From Erwinia sp. (GTDB lineage: Bacteria > Pseudomonadota > Gammaproteobacteria > Enterobacterales > Enterobacteriaceae), in the NCBI GenBank assembly GCA_964016415.1, contig OZ024666.1:248001-312000 (forward strand): a stretch of DNA of 64,000 bases, in the 5' to 3' direction. The stretch's first letter is position 1; every line of letters begins with the position of its first letter. Below are positions 32,540 to 43,978 of this stretch, in pieces. The notes below the pieces were generated by a model. The model had not been told where the DNA came from and did no database searches. It saw nothing but the letters and a program-made list of their open reading frames with translations. The translations under genes and the position numbers were made by a program.

Positions 32540-33838
32540 TTAGTCCGCAGTGTGTATCACTCTTTCTGCAGGTAACGTGCTTTGAATAAAGCGCTCCCGC
32601 CAGGGCTTTAGCAGAAACAGGGCCAGCAATGCACAGACAATATCCAGCGTGATAGCGCAGGCAAACACCCATTCCCAGCTGCGGGTGTGCTGATAGAGCA
32701 ATGCAGCCAGTGGCCCGCCAAAGATTGAACCAACTCCCTGCGAAATATAGAGCCAGCCATAATTTGACGTGGCAAAACGCGTTCCGAAGGTATCGGTCAG
32801 CGTCGCCGGGAAGAGAGAGAAAATTTCACCCCAGCCAAAAAAAACCAATCCGGAAAGCAGCACAAACAGTAACGGATCATCTTTACACAGTAGCCACAGT
32901 GTCATGGCGCACCCTTCCAGTCCGAAAGCAAAAAACATCATCTTTTCCCGACCAATTCGATCGGAAAGAAAACCACAAACGGGGCGGGTCAGGCCGTTCA
33001 TCAGGCGATCGAGTGTCATCGCCAGGGGTAAGGCGGCCATGCCAAATAGCGTGACTGCCGTGATCCCAAAATCAGCCGCGAAGATAGACATCTGAGAGGT
33101 GACCATCAACCCGGAAGTGGACATCATGGTCATCATGACGAACATCAGCCAGAATATCGGCTGACGTAGCATTTGTTTCGACGTGAAATTTTTGCCGCTG
33201 ATATTCAGTGTCGATGTAGTGGGTGTTTCGTTGAGGCTTTGTGGCGCGCGTAATCCCTGACTGGCAATAAACCCGACGACAGCCATGATTAAACCGAATT
33301 GCCAAAGGGTATTTTCCAGCCCGTGACTGGCAAGAGAGGCGGTAATAGGGAGTGTGGTCAGAATGGCACCCATACCATATCCGGCGGCCACCATACCCGT
33401 AGCGAAGCCGCGTTTTTCAGGGAACCAACGTACCATCAACCCTACCACGCCAATATAGACGATACCTGTGCCGAGGCCACCGAGCACCCCATAGTAGAAA
33501 TAGAGGGTGAACAGTGAATCAATGTGTGCTGACAACATCCAGCTGATACCTGTTAGCACAGTGCCTAGTGCGATTAATTTGCGCGGACCGAACCGATCGA
33601 CCAGTTTGCCTTGAAACGGTGAGAAAAAAGTTTGCAGAATAATCAACAGGGAAAAAGTTAACTGAATCTCAGCCAGTGGCGCGTGGAGTTTCTCCATCAA
33701 CGGACGGGTAAACAGCGCCCAGACATACTGCGGGCTGGCGATAGAGATCATACAGACCAGACCGAGTGAGAGTTGAGTCCATTTTTTTCTTGCCTCAACG
33801 GCAGTGACTCTGGTGGTGGAGAGTGTCAGATTAGTCAT
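32540..33838 (-). CDS. MFS transporter, oxalate/formate antiporter type
   Basis: 432 residues with 12 predicted membrane helices and MFS signatures (GKLVDRFGPRK after helix 2; FLSDRIGREK after helix 8). The N-terminal segment SIASPQYVWALFTRPL and the GLGTGIVYIG helix fit the oxalate:formate antiporter (OFA) family. The substrate is a monocarboxylate or dicarboxylate by family; oxalate is not proven. Flanked by ribB and dodA, where E. coli has zupT, so this is a lineage-specific replacement. Single-gene unit, divergent from dodA. Confidence 0.8.
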   Translation of the reverse strand: MTNLTLSTTRVTAVEARKKWTQLSLGLVCMISIASPQYVWALFTRPLMEKLHAPLAEIQLTFSLLIILQTFFSPFQGKLVDRFGPRKLIALGTVLTGISWMLSAHIDSLFTLYFYYGVLGGLGTGIVYIGVVGLMVRWFPEKRGFATGMVAAGYGMGAILTTLPITASLASHGLENTLWQFGLIMAVVGFIASQGLRAPQSLNETPTTSTLNISGKNFTSKQMLRQPIFWLMFVMMTMMSTSGLMVTSQMSIFAADFGITAVTLFGMAALPLAMTLDRLMNGLTRPVCGFLSDRIGREKMMFFAFGLEGCAMTLWLLCKDDPLLFVLLSGLVFFGWGEIFSLFPATLTDTFGTRFATSNYGWLYISQGVGSIFGGPLAALLYQHTRSWEWVFACAITLDIVCALLALFLLKPWRERFIQSTLPAERVIHTAD

Positions 33839-34142
33839 GTTAGTGCTCCGCAGTGGTCATCTGCAGTTAAGCGTGCATTAACTATGCCAGCGACTCTTCG
33901 CATACCTTGATCAGCGACTCAGTACTCCGTTGGCTAAAACAACGACGCAGCTGGCTAGTCGTTGTGCACCAGATGAGCACGATAGCACCTCAAAAGTGCA
34001 GGGTTTTGTAAACAACGGACTCTCTGTTGTGTAGCGCGGGTGTTGCCATCAAACTTCCTGGTCTTGTTCATCATTTTTCTCTGGGTTTATTACTCCCTGA
34101 AAAAGCGTAAGGTAGTGCCCATGACCAATTAAGGGGAAAGAA
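33839..34142. other. Divergent promoter region MFS gene / dodA
   Basis: 304 bp without a gene; only the two outward promoters are expected. AGGGGA at 34131-34136 is the dodA ribosome site. I see no operator I can name. Confidence 0.5.
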
Positions 34143-34934
34143 ATGATGAGCCAGTTACCAATGCCAGCGCTTTTTCTCGGACATGGCAGCCCGATGAACG
34201 TACTGGAAAGTAATCGTTATACTGAAACCTGGCAGGCTCAGGCTGCGTTGCTGCCACGTCCCCGTGCAATAGTGGCGATATCCGCACACTGGTACACGCG
34301 TGGCACGGCGGTGACCGCAATGGCGCAGCCTCGCACCATCCATGATTTTGGTGGTTTTCCACAGGCGTTGTTTGACACGCAGTATCCGGCGCCGGGTTCC
34401 CCTGAGCTGGCAGAGGAAATTGCCGAATTGCTTGCTCCTGTTCATGTTGAGCGTAATCAAAGTTGGGGGTTGGATCATGGAGCCTGGGGCACCCTGATCA
34501 AAATGTATCCGCAAGCCGACATCCCTGTGGTGCAGTTAAGCATTGACGGAACTCAATCCCCCTTGTGGCATTTCTCTATGGGCAGGAAACTTAGCGCTCT
34601 ACGAGATAAAGGGGTATTGATCGTTGCCAGCGGCAATGTTGTACACAATTTGCGACAGATACGCTGGCAGGATGAGGGGGAGCCCTATCCGTGGGCGCAA
34701 GCCTTCAATCAGTATGTAAGCGAGAACCTTGGCTGGCAGGGGGAAGCGGAGCAGCATCCGTTAATTAATTTCATGGCCCATGAAGGTGCAGCATTGTCTC
34801 ATCCCACGCCAGAACACTATTTACCGTTACTCTATATTCTTGGTGCCCGCCGTCAGGATGAACCAGTGACAACGTTGATTGATGGTCTGGAGATGGGGGC
34901 AATCAGTATGCTGTCAGTCAGGGTTGGGGAATAA
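34143..34934 (+). CDS. dodA: 4,5-DOPA dioxygenase extradiol (YgiD/DodA)
   Basis: 263 residues, LigB-type extradiol dioxygenase. The metal ligands are in FLGHGSPMNVLE (His near 14) and SAHWY (about 50), with NVVHNL and the C-terminal PTPEHYLPLLY also conserved; sequence parallels E. coli YgiD closely. In vitro the E. coli protein opens DOPA to 4,5-seco-DOPA; the natural substrate is not settled. Two adjacent ATGs, the first taken. Convergent with ygiC. Confidence 0.95.
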   Translation: MMSQLPMPALFLGHGSPMNVLESNRYTETWQAQAALLPRPRAIVAISAHWYTRGTAVTAMAQPRTIHDFGGFPQALFDTQYPAPGSPELAEEIAELLAPVHVERNQSWGLDHGAWGTLIKMYPQADIPVVQLSIDGTQSPLWHFSMGRKLSALRDKGVLIVASGNVVHNLRQIRWQDEGEPYPWAQAFNQYVSENLGWQGEAEQHPLINFMAHEGAALSHPTPEHYLPLLYILGARRQDEPVTTLIDGLEMGAISMLSVRVGE

Positions 34935-34975
34935 ACTGGCAGGCATGGCCCAGGGTCATGCCTGCATGAAAGTGC

Positions 34976-36136
34976 TCAGTCAAGAAAGGTATGCGGATAA
35001 AAACGTGAAAGATCCTGAGTGATCAACGAGCGGTCTTCTCTTAAGCCAATTCCTGCGGCGGTATCGTCAATCAGCCAGCTACCAATCAGCGTATAGCTGT
35101 CATTAAATTGAGGCAGAGGATGAAACTGCTGCACAATCATTCCCTCTTCACCATAAGGCCCTTCGGCTCTCGCAATTTCTCGCCCTTGTTCAATTATCCG
35201 GATATTGGCCCCTTCCCGGGAAAAAAGCGGTTTTACCACATAACGATCCATCGATGGAGGGGATTCGTCGGCAAAATAGGCTGGCAATAAATTAGGGTGA
35301 TTAGGGAACATTTGCCAGAGTAATGGCAGGATCGCTTTATTGGAAATCACGCTCTTCCATGCTGGCTCCAGCCAGCGTACTCCGGCATCAGTCAGTTTGG
35401 TTGAAAACATCTCACGCAGCATGTGTTCCCAGGGATAGAGCTTGAACAGATTACTGATCACCTGGTCCTGAAGATCAGTGAATTGCCCTTTTTCTCCCAG
35501 ACCAATGTCATCAATACAAAGAAACTGATTTGCAAGACCGGCTTCACTGGCGCAATCCTGTAGATACTGCACTGTCGCTCTGTCTTCAGCGGTATCCCGG
35601 CAGCAGGTCATGTGCAACAGGCTGAAGCCACATTGTTGCTGCAGTTGAGCAAAGCGTGCTATCAGCTTCTCCTGCAGGCTGTTGAACTGATCACTTCCTG
35701 CGGGTAGATTGCCTGCTTTCAGTTGGTCTTCAAACCAGATCCACTGAAAAAAAGCCGCTTCATACAATGAGGTTGGCGTATCAGCGTTGTTCTCCAGCAG
35801 TTTGGCAGCTCCGGTACCATCCCAGGCAAAATCCATTCTGGAATAGAGCGAGGGCTGTCGGGTGAGCCAGGATTGCCGAACAAAATCCCATGTGTGTGTC
35901 GGGATGCGGAACTTTGTCAGCAGCGCTTCGCTGTTGACCACCTTGTCCACGATCTGCAGGCACATCTGATGCAGCTCTTCGGTGGCGGTTTCCAGGGTTT
36001 CTACCTGAGATAAAGTGAACTGATAATAGGCATCTTCACACCAGTAGGGTTCGCCGTGCATAGTGTGGAAGTGGAAGCCATACTCACTGGCTTTTTCCCG
36101 CCAGTTGGGACGCTCCGTTATGCTGATACGTTTCAT
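34976..36136 (-). CDS. ygiC: YgiC, glutathionylspermidine synthase-like ATP-grasp protein
   Basis: 386 residues, same length as E. coli YgiC and similar throughout ([49 protein letters not shown]). The fold is the C-terminal synthetase domain of glutathionylspermidine synthetase/amidase, an ATP-grasp ligase. No substrate is established. It follows ygiB by 9 bp, which follows tolC, forming the conserved tolC-ygiB-ygiC operon. Confidence 0.95.
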   Translation of the reverse strand: MKRISITERPNWREKASEYGFHFHTMHGEPYWCEDAYYQFTLSQVETLETATEELHQMCLQIVDKVVNSEALLTKFRIPTHTWDFVRQSWLTRQPSLYSRMDFAWDGTGAAKLLENNADTPTSLYEAAFFQWIWFEDQLKAGNLPAGSDQFNSLQEKLIARFAQLQQQCGFSLLHMTCCRDTAEDRATVQYLQDCASEAGLANQFLCIDDIGLGEKGQFTDLQDQVISNLFKLYPWEHMLREMFSTKLTDAGVRWLEPAWKSVISNKAILPLLWQMFPNHPNLLPAYFADESPPSMDRYVVKPLFSREGANIRIIEQGREIARAEGPYGEEGMIVQQFHPLPQFNDSYTLIGSWLIDDTAAGIGLREDRSLITQDLSRFYPHTFLD

Positions 36137-36145
36137 ACTGCGTAT

Positions 36146-36817
36146 TTATCCTCCGAATGACCGGCTGGAAGAGGAGGAGGTCGCGCTGTTGCGCTGTTGC
36201 ATCGCGGATTGGCGGGCAACGGTTTCGCCAAAACCACCACGGGTAATGGTTGAAGTGGTTGCGGGTTTCGGTGCCAGTGCTGTCTTTGGCACGCTGATGG
36301 TGCGCCCTGAGGTTGCGCTGCCATAGCTTTTGCCACTGGCATCGACAAACTGCCCGTTGGCTGGACTGCCAGCAGCGCGCGGGGTAAAGAGGGGTTGTTG
36401 TTGGGTCATACCGCCACTCATCATCCGCCCCATCATGTATCCAGCCAGCAATGGCATCCAGACGCTGCCACTCTCACGGGGTTCGGCATTGCTGTTTGCC
36501 ACACCTGCATGAGCGGGTGTTTGCTGACACTGCCCCTCACCAAACTCAGCTACGCAATCTTCGCGGCTGGCATATTTGGGAGCAGTTTTTTCCGCTTCCT
36601 GCTGTGCCTTATTCCAGGCAGTATGACATTCAGCACCCTGGCCGGGATTTGCCTGAGTACAGGCATCTGCATTTTGATACAAGGAGACAGTTTCATCAGC
36701 CTGTTCGCAGCCTGAAAGCATAAACAGAGCGCCAATCGCCAGTGCCACTGGCGTTAAATGGTTCGCATGCCAGCTTTTACGGAAGGCAGCACGATTAATG
36801 TTTTTTGTCCGTTTCAT
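36146..36817 (-). CDS. ygiB: YgiB, DUF1190 family protein
   Basis: 223 residues. N-terminal hydrophobic segment ending LMFSGC-like in [10 protein letters not shown], a plausible lipobox, then a Cys-containing domain with DRAD-type repeats and a Ser/Arg-rich tail ending [11 protein letters not shown]1190 proteins accompany ygiC and tolC in enterobacteria; function unknown, probably envelope-related. 142 bp after tolC. Confidence 0.93.
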   Translation of the reverse strand: MKRTKNINRAAFRKSWHANHLTPVALAIGALFMLSGCEQADETVSLYQNADACTQANPGQGAECHTAWNKAQQEAEKTAPKYASREDCVAEFGEGQCQQTPAHAGVANSNAEPRESGSVWMPLLAGYMMGRMMSGGMTQQQPLFTPRAAGSPANGQFVDASGKSYGSATSGRTISVPKTALAPKPATTSTITRGGFGETVARQSAMQQRNSATSSSSSRSFGG

Positions 36818-36959
36818 AGTAAGGTTATCCTAATGCCAGAATGGAATCTAAAATACGGGAATCAGGCAGGGAAATGAAGTTTGGAGGCAGCAGTCAGGGT
36901 GATCTTTACGTTGCTATACGTTTTGATGTGGCGGGCAGCACAAGCTGCCCGCTGTTGAT

Positions 36960-38426
36960 TTATCCACGGAAAGGTTTTGTTGATGAAGGCTTCGGAGCCT
37001 GACGCGGTGAGGTTGCCGCAGTGGTCGATGCTGTATCAGTAGTCGCGTTTTGTCCGGCGGTATCCGGAGTGACACTTTCTGGTGAGGTTGAGACAGCGCT
37101 CCCCAGGCGGCTGTTAAGCTGGTGCAGATCCTGTTCATTAAGCGTGCCGAGGGCCGATTTAATGTTCAGTTCGTTGATCATATAGTTGTAGCGCGCATCA
37201 GAAAGTTGTTGCTTGGCATTGTAAAGCGTACTGGTGGCATTCAGGACATCCACAATGGTACGCGTGCCAACCTGATAGCCTGCTTCCATCGCATCCAGAG
37301 AGCTTTGTGCGGAGATAACGGCTTGTTTATATGCTTCAACACTGCTGATAGAGGCATTCACATTATTAAAAGAGGAACGTACCGTTTGTACGGTAGCACG
37401 GTGCGCACTTTCCAGTTGTTCACTGGAGGAGACAAACGCATATTGTGCTTGCTTCACTTGTGAGGTGACGCTTCCGCCGCTGTACAGGGGAATGCTCAGA
37501 TTGAGACCTACCTGGTTAGAACCGGCCACATTGTCTTTGTAGGTTGTTGATGAACTCAGGTTAGCTCGCCGACCACCGTATTTGCTATCTGACAGTCCGG
37601 TTGACGCCACCAGATTAAGGGTAGGCAGGTGTCCGCTTTCCGCAGAGCGGATTTGCTCGCGGGAGAGATCCTGCGATAACCGGGCTGCTAACAGACTGAG
37701 ATTGCGATTTTCCGCCTCTTTCAGAAGTTCACTGACGGGCTGTGGTTTCACTGTGCGGAAGTTTTTAACATTCAGCGAAGCAAGATTGTTATAATAAGTT
37801 CCTGTCACCTGACGTAACGCTTCAAGGCTGTTATCCAGGTTGTTACGCGCGGTGACTTCGCTTGCCAGCACACTGTCATATTGTGAACGCGCATTCTGCA
37901 CATCGGTGATGGCCACCAGACCGACATTAAAGCGCTGTGTGGTTTGATCAAGCTGACGATAAATCGCCTGTTTTTGCGCTTCAGTAAATGATAGCGTATC
38001 GATCGCTTTCAGCACATTGAAATAGGCCGTTGCCGTATTCAGAATTAACGTTTGATGGGCACTCTGGTAGCTGACATCCTGAATACCTGCCTGCTTCTCC
38101 TGCAGCGTGAGAGCACGCCATATTGACATATCAAACAGTGTCTGAGTTAACTGCAGTGAGCCGGTGGCTGTGTTTGAGTGTAATCCACCATTATCACGGT
38201 AACCGCTTTTGTAGGTGTAATCGCCACCCAGGCCGAGCTGTGGTAATAACGGGCTGCGCGCTTCGTTAATTTTTTCAAATGCAGCATCGCGATCCGCCGC
38301 CGAACTGCGTAAGTCCGGGTTGGAAAGTCGGGCTTGCTGATAAATTTGTAACAGGTCTTCAGCCTGACTACCGACGCTGAAGCCGCCCAGTGTCAAACCA
38401 ATCAATAAAGGGAGCAGTTTCTTCAT
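36960..38426 (-). CDS. tolC: Outer membrane efflux channel TolC
   Basis: 488 residues from the ATG at 38426 (AAGGA seven bases upstream); a longer open frame to 38537 is not conserved. Signal peptide to about residue 22 (GSQA), then two outer-membrane-efflux repeats with the expected helical barrel: NPDLRSSAADRDAAFEKI, TATAYFNVLKAIDTLSFTEAQK, YEVGTR-type YQVGTRTIVDVLNA. The C-terminal tail is Ser/Thr/Pro-rich. TolC forms the exit duct for tripartite drug pumps and type I secretion. Divergent from nudF. Confidence 0.98.
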   Translation of the reverse strand: MKKLLPLLIGLTLGGFSVGSQAEDLLQIYQQARLSNPDLRSSAADRDAAFEKINEARSPLLPQLGLGGDYTYKSGYRDNGGLHSNTATGSLQLTQTLFDMSIWRALTLQEKQAGIQDVSYQSAHQTLILNTATAYFNVLKAIDTLSFTEAQKQAIYRQLDQTTQRFNVGLVAITDVQNARSQYDSVLASEVTARNNLDNSLEALRQVTGTYYNNLASLNVKNFRTVKPQPVSELLKEAENRNLSLLAARLSQDLSREQIRSAESGHLPTLNLVASTGLSDSKYGGRRANLSSSTTYKDNVAGSNQVGLNLSIPLYSGGSVTSQVKQAQYAFVSSSEQLESAHRATVQTVRSSFNNVNASISSVEAYKQAVISAQSSLDAMEAGYQVGTRTIVDVLNATSTLYNAKQQLSDARYNYMINELNIKSALGTLNEQDLHQLNSRLGSAVSTSPESVTPDTAGQNATTDTASTTAATSPRQAPKPSSTKPFRG

Positions 38427-38637
38427 TTGCATTCCTTGTTGTGCAGCAATGAGTGCCAGGATAGCGCTGACGTAGCCAAAAATTATCGATAATTGTAACA
38501 GATTCAATACGCAAGATAAGGTAGCCGAAAGTGCCATGTATACCTAATTTACTTAAAAAATAGTCGTCCTGCCAGACTCTGTGTTAATCCAGGGTTGCAA
38601 TTTCTCTTTTCGCCACCATCAGAACAGGAGTGTATTA

Positions 38638-39276
38638 ATGAAATCCAGCGATCAGCCATTTCCGGTGACTTTTACCAAAGACGACGTAGAGATTATTGCA
38701 CGGGATACGTTGTATCGTGGTTTTTTTTCATTGGTTCGTTACCGCTTCCGTCACCGATTATTCCGGGGCGGAATGAGCGAAGAGATCAGTCGCGAAGTCT
38801 TTGAACGTGGCCATGCTGCGGTACTGTTACCCTATGATCCTATTCGTGATCAGGTGGTGCTCATTGAGCAGGTGCGTATTCCTGCATTTGATACCAGCGC
38901 CACCCCCTGGTTACTGGAAATGGTTGCCGGCATGATTGAGCCCGGCGAAACGGCGGAAGAGGTAGTACGTCGTGAAGCACAAGAAGAAGCAGGGATCATT
39001 CCCGGTCGCATCAGACCTGTCCTCAGTTATCTCGCCAGTGCCGGAGGCACCAGTGAACGTTTATCTATCATGGTGGGAGAAGTCGATGCCGGATCAGCGG
39101 GGGGATATCATGGGCTGCCCGAGGAGCATGAAGATATTAAGGTGCATGTTGTCAACCGTGAGCAGGCATACCGCTGGCTCGAAGAGGGCAAAATTGAGAA
39201 TGCGGCTTCAGTGATTGCACTGCAGTGGCTGGCGCTGCATTATAAAACGCTACAAGAAGAGTGGAAAAGTGAATGA
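38638..39276 (+). CDS. nudF: ADP-ribose pyrophosphatase NudF
   Basis: 212 residues from the ATG at 38638, which has CAGGAG eight bases upstream; the frame upstream of it is not conserved. The Nudix box GX5EX7REUXEEXGU is complete (starting GMIEPGE, ending REAQEEAG). Hydrolyses ADP-ribose to AMP and ribose 5-phosphate. First gene of nudF-yqiB-cpdA-yqiA-parE; its stop overlaps the yqiB start (ATGA). Confidence 0.97.
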   Translation: MKSSDQPFPVTFTKDDVEIIARDTLYRGFFSLVRYRFRHRLFRGGMSEEISREVFERGHAAVLLPYDPIRDQVVLIEQVRIPAFDTSATPWLLEMVAGMIEPGETAEEVVRREAQEEAGIIPGRIRPVLSYLASAGGTSERLSIMVGEVDAGSAGGYHGLPEEHEDIKVHVVNREQAYRWLEEGKIENAASVIALQWLALHYKTLQEEWKSE

Positions 39277-39698
39277 TTAAACGTTATGTTCCTGATTTTC
39301 CTGAAATGATGCGCGTATGTGAAACGAATTTCGCCCGCCTGCGTCATTTATTGCCTCAGGAGGAGGAAGTCGGTGTGTCAGTGGCTTATGATGTCAATGG
39401 TGCGGGTTACCGGTTAACCATTCAGGAAGCAACACGTTATACTACGCTGGTGCTGATTGAGCAGCACTATCCAGTGGTGCGTTACTGGAGTTTGCCTGCG
39501 ATGCAGGTTCGGCTTTATCATGATGCGCGGGTGGCTGAAGTGTGTTCAACTCAGCAGATATTTCGTTTCAAAGCGCGTTATGATTATACGAACAAAAAAT
39601 TGCACCAGCGTGATGAGAAACAGCAGATAAATCAGTTTCTGGCCGACTGGTTGCGTTATTGTACAGCACAGGGTGTGGTGGCCATTCCGGCCTGTTAA
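39273..39698 (+). CDS. yqiB: YqiB, DUF1249 family protein
   Basis: 141 residues (E. coli 140), beginning at an ATG that overlaps the nudF stop by four bases, so it is translationally coupled. Conserved segments are [30 protein letters not shown] and the [19 protein letters not shown] tail. Function unknown; its fixed position between nudF and cpdA across enterobacteria suggests a role tied to them. Confidence 0.95.
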   Translation: MIKRYVPDFPEMMRVCETNFARLRHLLPQEEEVGVSVAYDVNGAGYRLTIQEATRYTTLVLIEQHYPVVRYWSLPAMQVRLYHDARVAEVCSTQQIFRFKARYDYTNKKLHQRDEKQQINQFLADWLRYCTAQGVVAIPAC

Positions 39699-39743
39699 TT
39701 GTGCATGATATTACCTGATAAGGTGTCGCCCTAAGGATTTCGA

Positions 39744-40571
39744 TTGGACAGCCTGTTAAACCTGCCTGTGGCCACTGGTTCAGCAGCCAGGATATTACAA
39801 ATAACCGATCCTCACCTTTTCGCCAGTAAAGACCAGACCTTGCTGGGGGTGAATACCTGGCAAAGTTTTCAGGCAGTGCTGGGAGCGATTCGTGCGCAGG
39901 CATGGCATTGTGATTTAATCGTTGCCACAGGTGATCTGGTACAGGATCAAACCGCAGAAGCTTATCAGCATTTTGCGCAAGCGATTGCAGAGCTGCCCGC
40001 GCCTTGTGTTTGGTTGCCTGGTAACCACGATGAACAGCAGGCAATGGGATATGAACTGACTAAAGCGGGATTATCAACGGCGAAACAGATACTATTGGGC
40101 GATGCTTGGCAACTGGTGATGCTTGACAGTCAACTGCCGGGTGTTCCTCATGGCGAACTCAGTGAGTATCAACTGAACTGGCTGGAAGCTGCGCTGGCGC
40201 GTTACCCAGAACGTTACACGTTGGTGTCACTGCATCACCATCCTCATCCATCTGGCTGTTCGTGGCTCGATCAGCACAGTCTGCGTAATGCACCGATGCT
40301 CGCTGCCTTGCTGGAATCCTATCCGAAAGCACATACTCTGTTGTGCGGGCATATTCATCAGTCGCTTGATGTCAACTGGCAGGGGCGTCGTCTGTTGGCA
40401 TCACCCTCCACCTGTATACAATTTAAGCCGCACTGTAGCCAGTTTACGATTGATACTGAATCTCCTGGCTGGCGCTGGGTCGAGTTACACAGTGATGGCA
40501 GGCTGGAAACCCGGGTAGAACGTTTGCAGACAAGGGCTTTTTGTCCGGATCCGGACGCAGAGGGATATTAA
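39744..40571 (+). CDS. cpdA: 3',5'-cyclic AMP phosphodiesterase CpdA
   Basis: 275 residues with a TTG start at 39744, preceded by [14 protein letters not shown] then aligns with the E. coli start, which decides for it. Calcineurin-type metallophosphoesterase motifs: [24 protein letters not shown] and GHIHQ, the metal ligands all present. It degrades cAMP and so tunes CRP signalling. The yqiA start follows two bases after its stop. Confidence 0.97.
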   Translation: MDSLLNLPVATGSAARILQITDPHLFASKDQTLLGVNTWQSFQAVLGAIRAQAWHCDLIVATGDLVQDQTAEAYQHFAQAIAELPAPCVWLPGNHDEQQAMGYELTKAGLSTAKQILLGDAWQLVMLDSQLPGVPHGELSEYQLNWLEAALARYPERYTLVSLHHHPHPSGCSWLDQHSLRNAPMLAALLESYPKAHTLLCGHIHQSLDVNWQGRRLLASPSTCIQFKPHCSQFTIDTESPGWRWVELHSDGRLETRVERLQTRAFCPDPDAEGY

Positions 40572-40573
40572 AC

Positions 40574-41155
40574 ATGGCGACGTTACTTTATCTGCATGGT
40601 TTTAACAGCTCGCCACAATCACTTAAAGCGACGCAACTGAGTGCCTGGCTGGCAAAAACTTACCCGCAGATTACTCTCCAGGTTCCACAGCTACCTGCCT
40701 TTCCTGCTGAAGCGGCTGAGTACCTGGAGGATATGGTCATGGCGATCGCGGGGGAGCCTGTTGGGCTGGTTGGCTCTTCGCTTGGGGGATATTTTGCTAC
40801 CTGGCTTTCACAACGACATGGTTTGCCTGCGGTGCTGGTAAATCCGGCAGTGCGCCCTTTCGAGCTGTTAATAAATTATCTGGGACTTAATCACAACCCC
40901 TACACCGGGGAGCAATATGTGTTAGAGTCTCGCCATATGTATGACCTGAAAGCGATGCAGATTGAACCTTCGTCCTCGCCTGATCTGCTCTGGCTATTGC
41001 AGCAGACCGGTGATGAGGTGCTCGATTATCGTCAGGCTGTGGCGTACTACGCCATGTGCCGCCAGACGGTAGAAGAGGGGGGAGATCATGCCTTTACAGG
41101 TTTTGAACGCCATTTCTCGGCAATTATTGACTTTTTAGGGCCATCTTCAGCCTGA
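40574..41155 (+). CDS. yqiA: YqiA esterase (UPF0227)
   Basis: 193 residues from the ATG at 40574 (AGAGGG ten bases upstream). Alpha/beta-hydrolase: [10 protein letters not shown] oxyanion loop, nucleophile in [10 protein letters not shown], aspartate near [11 protein letters not shown] and histidine in GGDHAFTGF. Palmitoyl-CoA and short-chain ester hydrolysis is known for the E. coli protein. Sits between cpdA and parE as in E. coli. Confidence 0.96.
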   Translation: MATLLYLHGFNSSPQSLKATQLSAWLAKTYPQITLQVPQLPAFPAEAAEYLEDMVMAIAGEPVGLVGSSLGGYFATWLSQRHGLPAVLVNPAVRPFELLINYLGLNHNPYTGEQYVLESRHMYDLKAMQIEPSSSPDLLWLLQQTGDEVLDYRQAVAYYAMCRQTVEEGGDHAFTGFERHFSAIIDFLGPSSA

Positions 41156-41168
41156 GAAAGTGTGTTGA

Positions 41169-43103
<1,935 letters not shown>

Positions 43104-43122
43104 GCGGATAGGGTCTGTGAGA

Positions 43123-43142
43123 CTGGCCCCCTGGGGGGCCAG
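43123..43142. terminator. Hairpin between convergent parE and mdaB
   Basis: 8-bp GC stem CTGGCCCC/GGGGCCAG with loop CTGG, 19 bp after the parE stop; no T-tract on either side, so it may act by blocking rather than by intrinsic termination. Confidence 0.5.
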
Positions 43143-43151
43143 AGCATTCTG

Positions 43152-43733
43152 TCAGGAAAAATGTATGGCGAGGTGCGCTTTATAACGTGGAATATCGCTC
43201 TCGACGTCCGGTTGTTTGATGACATCATTGCAGATAAAGGTGGGTTTACGCTGCATACCGAGAAATTCATTGGCTTTGTGGAAGTGTAAATAGACCCCAT
43301 CCACTCCGACACCTTCAAAGAACTGTTGTGGATCAGTGAAGGCTTCCAGTGGCGCATTCCATGTCAGAGATAACAGATAGTTTTTGCCTTGAAGTAAGCC
43401 GCCTGAGCCATATTTTTTTGAGGCATCTGAACGGGTGCGTCCATCACTGGCATAAAGTTTTCCGTGCCCCTCGGTGAAGACTTCGTCGATATATTTTTTC
43501 AGTATCCAGGGTTCACCCATCCACCAGCCGGGCATTTGATAAATAATCGTATCGGCTTGCAGGTATTTTTCCACTTCTTCACTGACGTCATAACCTTCAT
43601 CAACCACCGTCAGCAGCACGTTATGTCCGGCATCGCGCAGAAACTCACTGGCGACCTCAGTCAAGGTGTGATTCAACTCACCGAGAGAATGCGCAAATGG
43701 TTTACCTGCATCGATGATTAAAATAGTACTCAT
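43152..43733 (-). CDS. mdaB: NADPH:quinone oxidoreductase MdaB
   Basis: 193 residues, flavodoxin-fold (NQO/DT-diaphorase type) protein. Starts MSTILIIDAGKPFAHSLG, the FAD/phosphate-binding region; QADTIIYQMPGWWMGEPWILKKY is the family hallmark. Two-electron reduction of quinones at the inner-membrane surface protects against redox cycling. Transcribed alone, opposite to parE and parC. Confidence 0.96.
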   Translation of the reverse strand: MSTILIIDAGKPFAHSLGELNHTLTEVASEFLRDAGHNVLLTVVDEGYDVSEEVEKYLQADTIIYQMPGWWMGEPWILKKYIDEVFTEGHGKLYASDGRTRSDASKKYGSGGLLQGKNYLLSLTWNAPLEAFTDPQQFFEGVGVDGVYLHFHKANEFLGMQRKPTFICNDVIKQPDVESDIPRYKAHLAIHFS

Positions 43734-43978
43734 GCTCGTTATCCCCTGAAAAGATTAAAATTAGTCAGTGACAGATAAAGATCAACTGAATTCGCCGGTA
43801 GTATGCCGTCAGCAGAAGCAAGAGAGGCACGCTTTTTGTGCCACGCAGGACAGGGATGCCTCAGGCAAGCACCAAAGCGGGAACTCTGTGACAGCGATAC
43901 CCCGGATAAGGTACTATTTCCGGCAAAGTTTTGCTGACGTGGCTGAGCGCACTGGCCACACCATGAGAAAAAGTCATA